From Hymenobacter negativus (GTDB lineage: Bacteria; Bacteroidota; Bacteroidia; Cytophagales; Hymenobacteraceae): a stretch of DNA of 64,000 nt. Position 1 is the first letter of the stretch; the number at the start of each line of letters is the position of its first letter. The notes under the pieces were generated by a model that saw only the letters and a list, made by a program, of their open reading frames with translations, did not search any database and was not told the origin of the DNA. Below, one piece after another: positions 25,891 through 33,034 of this stretch. The stretch covers positions 1 to 64,000 of the forward strand of contig NZ_JAGETZ010000007.1 of the NCBI RefSeq assembly GCF_017571495.1, given 5' to 3'. Made by a program: the position numbers and the translations under genes.

Positions 25891-26301
25891 ATGATTCGCT
25901 CCTTCCTCACCCTCGCCCTGTCGGTATTCCTGTTGGCTGAAGCCAGCGCCCAGACGACTCCCGCCGCCAGCAAAAAAGCAACAACTAAAGCCACCAAAGT
26001 AGCCGCCCGCAAAGCCAAGAAGGCCCGCCGCGTAGCCCTCAAAACGACCCCCGTCACTCCCGTGGTAAACGACGGCTGGCCTGCCCTCGATGAGCCCCAA
26101 ACGGCCGTTGCCTCGGCTACTACTACCAACGGTGGCTGGCCCACCGAAACGGCCGCTGCTCCCTCGCGTGGTGAGCTTGATAACCACAGCATTTCGGCCG
26201 CCCCCGGCATGCCGGTGCACGTGCGCACCAGCAACGGTCTGACCCCCTACAGTGTGCGCCCGGCCCGCAAGCCCGCCGCCGAAACTACGCTGGGCAACTA
26301 A
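25891..26301 (+). CDS. Secreted low-complexity protein, APGxPV family, member C
   Basis: A 136-residue protein with a signal peptide (residues 1-20, ending ASAQ), a very basic Lys/Ala/Arg stretch (about 27-50), two Trp motifs (NDGWPALDEP and NGGWPTE), then SAAPGMPVHV (about 102-111) and a basic tail. The Trp motifs recall the GGW region of member A. An upstream in-frame start at 25759 is not credible; the ATG at 25891 begins the signal peptide. The function is unknown. Confidence 0.55.
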   Translation: MIRSFLTLALSVFLLAEASAQTTPAASKKATTKATKVAARKAKKARRVALKTTPVTPVVNDGWPALDEPQTAVASATTTNGGWPTETAAAPSRGELDNHSISAAPGMPVHVRTSNGLTPYSVRPARKPAAETTLGN

Positions 26302-26321
26302 TCGTCGGATGAATAAGTAAA

Positions 26322-26367
26322 CGGAACGGTCATGCATGGGAAGCCCTGGCATGGCCGTTCTGTATTT
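26322..26367 (+). terminator. Terminator hairpin after member C
   Basis: GAACGGTCATGC (26324-26335) pairs with GCATGGCCGTTC (26349-26360), with one mismatch, followed by TGTATTTT. Confidence 0.65.
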
Positions 26368-26411
26368 TGGGCGTACGCCCTTGCTGTTAGGCATAACCAC
26401 CGACCAGCCGA

Positions 26412-26419
26412 TACTTTTG
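26412..26419 (+). promoter_or_regulatory. TAnnTTTG promoter box of member D
   Basis: TACTTTTG matches the Bacteroidota -7 consensus, 21 bases before the ATG at 26441. It indicates that member D has its own promoter. Confidence 0.5.
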
Positions 26420-26440
26420 TTGCTCCCTAACCTATTTGAT

Positions 26441-26800
26441 ATGTTCCGCTACTTTTTCGCTGCTTTACTGCTCGTCGCCATTACCGCTGCCGATGCCAGT
26501 GCCCAGACCCGCAAGAAAATTGCGCCTTACTCCACCCGCAAAACCACGAAGAAACCCGCCGTCAAAATCAATCCGCATACCGGTAAGCCTTATGGCTATG
26601 GTGTTTCGCAGGACATTAAGGACGGTACGGCTTACCTCGCGCCCGGCGTGCCCATGCGCAAGCAGGAAGGCTACCATGCCAATGGCGGCTACAACGACAA
26701 CCGCACTCCGCGCCCGCGCTACGTGAAGCCCGCCAACAGCAGCCTCAGCCGCGATACCAATGTTCCAGCGGCCAGCAAGGTGAAGGCCAAAGTGAAGTAG
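26441..26800 (+). CDS. Secreted low-complexity protein, APGxPV family, member D
   Basis: A 119-residue protein with a signal peptide (residues 1-22, ending DASAQ), a basic Lys/Thr tract (about 23-42), KINPHTGKPYGYGVSQ, and the motif YLAPGVPMRKQEGYH (about 65-79). The rest is Asn/Arg/Lys-rich and ends KVKAKVK. The motif differs from B and C at one position (V for M, M for V). A frame reaching 26336 is longer, but the signal peptide starts at 26441. No domain is recognised. Confidence 0.55.
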   Translation: MFRYFFAALLLVAITAADASAQTRKKIAPYSTRKTTKKPAVKINPHTGKPYGYGVSQDIKDGTAYLAPGVPMRKQEGYHANGGYNDNRTPRPRYVKPANSSLSRDTNVPAASKVKAKVK

Positions 26801-26812
26801 CCCGTCGGCTAT

Positions 26813-26897
26813 AAAAACGAGTACCCCGAAATTTCATTTCGGTCCGCAAGAACAACGGGTTCAATGGCCGAAATGAAATTTTGGGGTACTCGTTTTT
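26813..26897. terminator. Long bidirectional terminator hairpin
   Basis: The arms 26813-26842 and 26868-26897 are 30 bases each and pair throughout with a single G-U (AAAAACGAGTACCCCGAAAT and its complement, with ATTTCATTTCGG inside). T runs flank both ends. It lies between converging member D and the M16 peptidase and is unusually long for a terminator. Confidence 0.85.
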
Positions 26898-26904
26898 TAC
26901 AGGA

Positions 26905-28167
26905 CTATTCGGCTTCTGCCAGCTCTGGCGTGGCCACGGCTTCGTAGTAAAGGGTGTTGCAATTTTCGGGACGCAGTACCAGGTTGGCCATATCGCGGAC
27001 GTCGGCCACGGTTACGGCCTGGATGCGCTGGCTTTCGGTGTTCACCAGGTTGGCATCGCCCTGTAGCTTGCTGTAGGCCAGGTTGAGGGCCCGGTGCAGC
27101 AAGTCAATTTCTCCAAAAACCAGGCTGCTCTCGGCCTGGTTTTTTACTTTTTCCAACTCGTAGGCATCCACGTCGGTGGTCAAGAACTCAGCCACTACCG
27201 CTTCCACAGCAGCGTCGGCCTCTTTGATATCCACGCCTTCGTTCAGTTTGCCACTGATGACGAGCAGGCCGGGGTCGAGCGAGCCGGTGAGGGAGGAGGA
27301 AATGTTATTGAACAGGGCCAGCTCCTTGACCAGGCGCTGGTGTAGGCGGGCCGATTTGCCGTGGCCCAGCATATCGCTGAGCAGGTCGACGGCGTGGTAA
27401 CGGGCATCGCCGCGAGCGGGCATGTGGTAGGCTTTGTAGAGCGCCGAGAGCGGCACGGCGGCCTGGGCCGTGTGGTAGCGAGCGGCAGTCTGGACCGGCT
27501 CCTGGGGCAGATGGCGCTGGTAGGCGGGGCCGCCGGGAATGGGGCCAAACCACTTCTCAGCCAACTGGCGCACGGTAGCCAGGCTGGCCGCACCGGCCAC
27601 TACCAACACGGCGTTCTGCGGGGCGTAATGCTTCTGGAAAAAGCCGCGCACGTCGTCCATTACGGCGTTTTCGATGTGCGAAATCTCCTTGCCAATGGTG
27701 TTCCACTGGTAGGGGTGGGTGTGGTAGGCGAGGGGCTTGAGCTGGAGCCACACGTCGCCGTAGGGCTGGTTGAGGTAGCTCTGCTTGAACTCTTCCACCA
27801 CTACTTTGCGCTGCACTTCGAGGCCGTTTTCGGAGAAGGCCAGGTTTAGCATCCGGTCGGATTCGAGCCAGAAGCCGGTTTCCAGGTTGGCGGCCGGCAG
27901 CGAGAGGTAGTAGTTGGTAACATCGGCCGAAGTGAAGGCGTTGTTTTCGCCGCCCACGCGCTGCAGGGGCTCGTCGTAGCTCGGAATATTGACCGAGCCC
28001 GAGAACATCAGGTGCTCGAACAGGTGGGCAAAGCCGGTGTGCGCGGCGTCCTCATCACGCGAGCCCACGTCGTACATCACGTTGAGCACGGCCATGGGCG
28101 TGCTGAAATCTTCGTGCACAATGCAGCGCAGACCATTGGCGAGGGTAAATTCCTGGAAGTGAATCAC
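26905..28167 (-). CDS. M16 family metallopeptidase
   Basis: A 420-residue zinc peptidase of the insulinase/PqqL type. The inverted zinc motif HXXEH is at residues 48-52 (HLFEH), with the third ligand Glu in the EVQRKVVVEEFKQS segment near 117-130. A single M16 N-terminal plus M16C domain is present, so it probably works as a dimer or with a partner lacking the catalytic motif. No signal peptide is visible, which argues for cytoplasmic action or an undetected export route. It stands alone upstream of the two receptors. Confidence 0.9.
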   Translation of the reverse strand: MIHFQEFTLANGLRCIVHEDFSTPMAVLNVMYDVGSRDEDAAHTGFAHLFEHLMFSGSVNIPSYDEPLQRVGGENNAFTSADVTNYYLSLPAANLETGFWLESDRMLNLAFSENGLEVQRKVVVEEFKQSYLNQPYGDVWLQLKPLAYHTHPYQWNTIGKEISHIENAVMDDVRGFFQKHYAPQNAVLVVAGAASLATVRQLAEKWFGPIPGGPAYQRHLPQEPVQTAARYHTAQAAVPLSALYKAYHMPARGDARYHAVDLLSDMLGHGKSARLHQRLVKELALFNNISSSLTGSLDPGLLVISGKLNEGVDIKEADAAVEAVVAEFLTTDVDAYELEKVKNQAESSLVFGEIDLLHRALNLAYSKLQGDANLVNTESQRIQAVTVADVRDMANLVLRPENCNTLYYEAVATPELAEAE

Positions 28168-28265
28168 GGGAGAGATTGAATGCTAAAGAATGGGGACTGG
28201 AACAGGGGTACAAATGAACAACAGTCAGAACGTCAATTCTTCATTCCTGATTCGGCAATTCTTAA

Positions 28266-31052
28266 TTAAAACTCTGCTTTCACACCCAGCAGCCAGGTGC
28301 GGGGCACAGGCACAGCCCCGTAATCGACGCCGGCGTAGGTGGGCGTGGCCCCGCCGCTGCTCACATTGGGGTCGTAGCCGCGGTAGCCGGTCAGCACGAA
28401 TAAATTCTGGCCGCCCACCCACACGCTGATGTCCTGGGTTTCGGTTTGGCGCAGGCGGTAGGTAAGGGTAAGGGAAGAGAGCCGGACATTGGCTCCGTTT
28501 TCGAGTAGGCGGTCGGTGGTGCCCATCGGGTTTGACTGCGTTGAAGGGTCGTTCGAGCGGGCACCCGCGGCGGGAATGGTGGTGTTCTGATGGGTACGCG
28601 TCCACCGGTCATTGACGCTAGTGGCGCTGTTGTTGAAGCCGGTGGGCGTGTCGAGCAGGTCGAGCTGCTGGTTCAGGACCCGGTAGCCAAACATGCCGTC
28701 TAGCTGTGCATCAAGAGCCAGGCGACTCAGGCGCAACTGCTGGCTCAGACTGGCCAGTTGGGCCGGGATGCCGCTGCCGAGCACGCTTTGGGCCAGATAC
28801 GCATTGCCCCCGTTGCTGGCCTGCACAAAACGCCGCGCCCCATTGGCATCCAAGCCGTCCTGCTGGTAGCCGTAAAACGTTCCTACAGGCTGGTTGTCGA
28901 AGGCCGGACTAAACGATGAAATGTCCTGCTGCTCACGTAGTCGGTTGCGGTTGAGGCTGCCCACTAGGCGCGTGGTGCCTTGCAGCCGGCCGTGTTGCCA
29001 GTCGGCGGCCAGCGTCAGTTCCAGTCCCTGGTTACGAATGGTAGCTTCTTCATAAGCCATGAAATAGGTGTAGTTGCCACTGCTAAACGAAATCGGAACC
29101 AGCTGACTGAGCAGGGCGTGGTAGCTGGTGCGCTGATAAACCACCAGCTGGCCGGTGAGGCGGCCATAGCGGCGCCCCAAATGCAGCCCCGTCTCCAGCT
29201 GGTCGACATAAAGTGGCGACTGGACACGGCTCCTCGGCAGGGTCCCGTAGCCGAACGGGGAGATAAGCTGCGCCGGGCCAAACAGTGGGTAGTTAGCCCC
29301 GAGGGTGCTGGTGCGGGCTGCTCCCAGCCACAGGCGCAGGGTCGTGGGCTGGCCAGAGTGGGCCTGCCAGCTTAACTGGGCATTGGGGAAGTATTCGGTG
29401 CGGTCGGCATTGCGGTAGTGGGCGTAGCTCAGGCCGGTTTCTACCGTCAGGGCGCTGTCGAGGCTGTAGTGCAGGCTGGCCCAGGGCCGGTGCAGGCGTA
29501 GCTCGGCCGTTTGCTCATAATAGCCGCCGTTGTACCCGAAGCTGCCGTTTTGAAATAGGTAGTCGGTGCGGCCAATGAGGTCGGTGCCTTGGTATTGGTA
29601 ATCGATTTCGGCCCCGATGGCGTGCCGCAGGCCTAGCTGCTGCTGGTAACGCACGGCCACCTGCGCACCCCACTGGCTGGTGCGATAAAGCTGCGTGGCG
29701 TAGTTCTGGCCGGTTGGCGGGGTAAAGGTATTGGCAGTATAAAAAGTATAAAGCCGGCTGCTTTCGGCGCTGAGCAGGGTACGCTGAAAGTTGGCTGCCG
29801 CGTGTACGGTCAGGTGCGGCAGCACATTGTAGTCGGCGGCCAGCTGCGTGAGCAGACGGCGGGTGCGTGGGGTACGGTAGGCGTAGTCGGCCACCGCTAC
29901 TGGGTTGGTCAGGGCCAGCGCAGGACCGTAGCTACTGGGGTTGCCGTAGCCGCTGTATGCGCCATCGGAGTTGCGCACTGGCTGGGTGGGCGGGGCCAGC
30001 AAGGCGGCGCGGGTGGCTCCTGCGCTGCCTGTGGTGTAGGGCAGCTGCTGAGTACTTTGGCCCAGTGCGGCCGTGCCGCGCAGGTGCAGGCGTTGGCCCA
30101 CGCGCTGGTCCAGCGCCAGCCGCAGGCCCAGGCGGGTTAGGTCAGCGTGCTGTAGCACGCCGTTTTGCTTGCGATAATCCAGACTGAGCAGAAAAGCCGT
30201 TTTGTCCCGGCCGCCTTCCAAGCTGATTTGATGCTGCTGCACACCGGCGTTGCGGTAGGTTTCGGCCTGCCAGTCGGTGCCAGAGCCCAAATTGGTATTG
30301 GTGAAAGGGACGGTGGGTAAGCCTGCGTTCAGGATGACTTCATTCGCCAGTTGCGCATACTGGGTCGCGTTGAGCAAGTCGTAGCGCTGGCGCACTTGCT
30401 GCAAGCCCAGGTAGGCCGCGTAGCGCACCCGGAGCGGCCGGTCTGCGCGGCCGGTTCGGGTGCGGATGCTGACCACCCCATTGGCGGCCAGCGGCCCGTA
30501 GCGCGCCACGGCTGCCGGGCCAGCCAGCACCTCAATGCTGGCAATGGCATCGGGGGGCAAAAGCTGCATTGGGCTGGCCCCCGCTTCAGCGTTTCTATCG
30601 GCGATAGTGGCCTGATATGGATAGGTGCCGGAAGGCTCATAAGGAGCCATGGGGGCCGTCAGGCCGTAGCTCTGGCCCGGTGTCAGGTCATCATTCAGAG
30701 CCGGTAATCCATCAATCACATACAGCGGCTGGGCCAGCCCCGACGCCACACTGGCTCCCCTAATGCGTACTACGTTGCCGCTGCCGGGGCTACCGTCGTA
30801 GGGCGTTACCTGTACGCCGGCCACAGTGCGCAGCTGGTCCTGAATGGTGAGAAATGGCCGGGCGGGCTGGTCCTGCCCTTGCAGCCGGAAGGTGCCACCC
30901 GGCGTGGGCGCAGCCGCCAGCGAGTCGGGCCAGGTGCCGCGAAAATGCGGGCGCAGCGTATCGGACGGTATGGCCGTGGCTGGTAGGGAAGCCGTCTGGG
31001 CTGTGGCTGTGCCCGCGGTTAGCAAGACACCGACAAAGTAGAAGTTTCTCAC
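28266..31052 (-). CDS. SusC/RagA-type TonB-dependent outer membrane receptor
   Basis: A 928-residue receptor. A signal peptide (NFYFVGVLLTAGTATAQ) precedes a TonB plug (about 60-190: VRIRGASVASGLAQPLYVIDGLPALN) and a beta-barrel ending in PRTWLLGVKAEF with the terminal aromatic. There is no ATG near the start: TTG at 31112 or GTG at 31052 are possible, and GTG fits the signal peptide better. The CarboxypepD_reg-like domain common at the start of SusC proteins is absent, and no SusD gene is adjacent. It is related to the receptor at 33035 and presumably powered by TonB-ExbBD. Confidence 0.88.
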   Translation of the reverse strand: MRNFYFVGVLLTAGTATAQTASLPATAIPSDTLRPHFRGTWPDSLAAAPTPGGTFRLQGQDQPARPFLTIQDQLRTVAGVQVTPYDGSPGSGNVVRIRGASVASGLAQPLYVIDGLPALNDDLTPGQSYGLTAPMAPYEPSGTYPYQATIADRNAEAGASPMQLLPPDAIASIEVLAGPAAVARYGPLAANGVVSIRTRTGRADRPLRVRYAAYLGLQQVRQRYDLLNATQYAQLANEVILNAGLPTVPFTNTNLGSGTDWQAETYRNAGVQQHQISLEGGRDKTAFLLSLDYRKQNGVLQHADLTRLGLRLALDQRVGQRLHLRGTAALGQSTQQLPYTTGSAGATRAALLAPPTQPVRNSDGAYSGYGNPSSYGPALALTNPVAVADYAYRTPRTRRLLTQLAADYNVLPHLTVHAAANFQRTLLSAESSRLYTFYTANTFTPPTGQNYATQLYRTSQWGAQVAVRYQQQLGLRHAIGAEIDYQYQGTDLIGRTDYLFQNGSFGYNGGYYEQTAELRLHRPWASLHYSLDSALTVETGLSYAHYRNADRTEYFPNAQLSWQAHSGQPTTLRLWLGAARTSTLGANYPLFGPAQLISPFGYGTLPRSRVQSPLYVDQLETGLHLGRRYGRLTGQLVVYQRTSYHALLSQLVPISFSSGNYTYFMAYEEATIRNQGLELTLAADWQHGRLQGTTRLVGSLNRNRLREQQDISSFSPAFDNQPVGTFYGYQQDGLDANGARRFVQASNGGNAYLAQSVLGSGIPAQLASLSQQLRLSRLALDAQLDGMFGYRVLNQQLDLLDTPTGFNNSATSVNDRWTRTHQNTTIPAAGARSNDPSTQSNPMGTTDRLLENGANVRLSSLTLTYRLRQTETQDISVWVGGQNLFVLTGYRGYDPNVSSGGATPTYAGVDYGAVPVPRTWLLGVKAEF

Positions 31053-31120
31053 TCGGTAGTAAGGAAAGGATGAAAAGAGCGGGAAAACTAACGTTGAGCT
31101 ATTGATGACCAACTATCAGG

Positions 31121-32647
31121 CTAGCGCCGTCCCTCAAGCTGCAATGTGACGCACGAATCTGTTTGCAGCACCAGACGGGTGCGGTAGCGGCTCTCCCAGA
31201 GCTGGCGAGGACGGGCCCCACAAACCACCACCATGCGCCCGATATCGGCGTCCGGCACTTCGCCCGGTGCTACTTGTTGGATGTAGTGCCCGTTGGCCAT
31301 TTCCGTCGCCAGCAGGTAAAAGGACTGCACATCGCCGTTGTCGCTGTTGTTGGCATAATAGTAATCGTAAATCTCGGGCTTTTCCCGGAGCTGGTGGTGC
31401 AGGTGCGGTCCCACTCGGGTGGTTGCCAGCTGGTAGCGGGCATCATAGATGCGGACTAGGTAGCGGCATTGCGCCCAGTAGGGCAGGCACACTAGCAGGA
31501 GCATCCCCCCCAGGCGCGTCGTCGGACCCAGGTGCCAATGTTGCTGACTAGCCACTGCCTGCCCGGCTTGCTGCAGGCCCAGCGCCGCCAGTAGGGCCAG
31601 CAACGGGTACATGGGCGCATCGTACCACGGTAGCCGGTTTTGGGTGGCCGCCAGCACGAGCATAAAGGTGCCCGCCACGCATACCGCTAGCCGTGCCAGA
31701 GCCCAGCCCCGACTACCCGCCGGCATGTTCCAGCCTACCAGGCCGCCCAGCAGCGCCGGCACCAGCCAAAACACAAACTTGCTTTCAATCAGGATGCCCA
31801 GGTAGTAGTAGGGCTCGGTAAAGTGTCCTTCGAGCTGGGAGCCAGCCGGACCACCCAACTCGTACTGCCACACGGCCTGCCAGTAGCCAGGCTCGGCAAA
31901 TTCGCGCACACCGTACCAGGTACCCATGCCCGCCAGTAGTAGCAGAATAGCCAGCCAGGGCGCCGGGCGCCGCAGCCGTTGGCCCTGGCCGAGCGCTAGT
32001 GTGGCCACTAGCAGACCCGGTCCAAAGAGTAGCCCGGCCACTCCTTTGGTGAAAGCCGCCAGAAAAAAGAACAGCCCTGCTAGCCACGCTTCCCGGTTGC
32101 GGCCTTCGGTGAGGTAGCGTAGCCAATTAAGGGTGCCCAGTGTGGTCCAGAGGGTAAGCAGGGCGTCAAAGTCGCCGGACCGGGTGACATGGTAGCCCAC
32201 GTAGCCCGATGAAGTGAGCAGAATGATGGCTGCTAGCAAGCCGCCTTCCCAGCTGCCCAGCCAGCGCCTCCCGGCGCGGTACACCACCAGCGCAGTGGCC
32301 AGGCCGGCCAGTGCCGACGGCAGCCGCAGGCCCAGCTCTGTGGGCCCCAGTAGCTTGAAACTCAAGGCTAGTAGCCAGGGCCAGAGCGGTGGCTTACAGT
32401 TCCAGAGGTCGGGTTGCTGGGCGGCATCGCGCATCACCAACCATTCGTTGTTGCGCAGAATGTTGAGCCCGTTCAGGCCGGTCCGGGCTTCGTCCCAGAC
32501 TTGCACCGGGTGACTGGTGAGCAGCCAGAACAGCGGCATATAGGCCAGTGCCAGCAGCAACAAGCCGCTACGCAGCCAGTGGCTGCGCCGAAAGTATGTA
32601 GAAATATGCAATAGTAAAAAAGGGTGGGATAAAGAAAGATACATCAA
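31121..32647 (-). CDS. Glycosyltransferase family 39 membrane protein
   Basis: A 508-residue polytopic protein (about ten to twelve helices) of the ArnT/PMT-like GT39 group. The conserved acidic pair in the first extracytoplasmic loop (WDE at residues 51-53) and the PPLWPWL segment near 85-91 fit lipid-linked sugar donors. The acceptor is unknown. It lies between the two SusC-like receptors on the same strand; the 68-base gap to the gene at 31052 suggests co-transcription. Two adjacent Met codons start the protein. Confidence 0.88.
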   Translation of the reverse strand: MMYLSLSHPFLLLHISTYFRRSHWLRSGLLLLALAYMPLFWLLTSHPVQVWDEARTGLNGLNILRNNEWLVMRDAAQQPDLWNCKPPLWPWLLALSFKLLGPTELGLRLPSALAGLATALVVYRAGRRWLGSWEGGLLAAIILLTSSGYVGYHVTRSGDFDALLTLWTTLGTLNWLRYLTEGRNREAWLAGLFFFLAAFTKGVAGLLFGPGLLVATLALGQGQRLRRPAPWLAILLLLAGMGTWYGVREFAEPGYWQAVWQYELGGPAGSQLEGHFTEPYYYLGILIESKFVFWLVPALLGGLVGWNMPAGSRGWALARLAVCVAGTFMLVLAATQNRLPWYDAPMYPLLALLAALGLQQAGQAVASQQHWHLGPTTRLGGMLLLVCLPYWAQCRYLVRIYDARYQLATTRVGPHLHHQLREKPEIYDYYYANNSDNGDVQSFYLLATEMANGHYIQQVAPGEVPDADIGRMVVVCGARPRQLWESRYRTRLVLQTDSCVTLQLEGRR

Positions 32648-33034
32648 AGTTCCACTCCTTTTTTGGCTTATGCAAAGCCTGAAGCACCCCTGCTACTTCT
32701 TCAAAGGAAAAACCTTTGGCAAATTATAAAGCCGAACCACAGAGGAAAGTAAACCTATGAAAAACAAGCTAAGCATGCATCAGCGGAGGGCGGGAGGTAT
32801 TCCCAGCCACGATTGCAGCCAGATTTGGTCGGGCACTACCGAAGGAAAAACCGGTGGGATATTGATGCTGACAACACGGCCTGGTAAGGAGTGTACTGCT
32901 GCAAAGACGATGGGCAAAGCAGGCACTTGCAAAGCAGCCTGTCGGGGCGAAATGGGTGCTATTGGGCCTAACGGGCCAGCTAGCGCGCATCTGAGCAATA
33001 GCACGAGGGTTAGGAAAGTCATACAGCTTATGGG
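32648..33034. other. Gap between the receptor and the glycosyltransferase
   Basis: It holds only a doubtful 80-codon frame (see 32780-33022) and weak AT-rich stretches. No repeat or strong hairpin was noticed. Confidence 0.35.
32780..33022 (-). CDS. Possible small secreted protein
   Basis: An 80-codon frame that starts 12 bases after the receptor stop, on the same strand. Its first 16 residues (MTFLTLVLLLRCALAG) look like a signal peptide, followed by a Pro-rich, neutral stretch with SPRQAALQVPALP. No family is recognised. Location directly behind the receptor fits a small operon gene, but GC-rich DNA easily opens such frames, and a plus-strand frame overlaps it. Doubtful. Confidence 0.25.
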   Translation of the reverse strand: MTFLTLVLLLRCALAGPLGPIAPISPRQAALQVPALPIVFAAVHSLPGRVVSINIPPVFPSVVPDQIWLQSWLGIPPALR

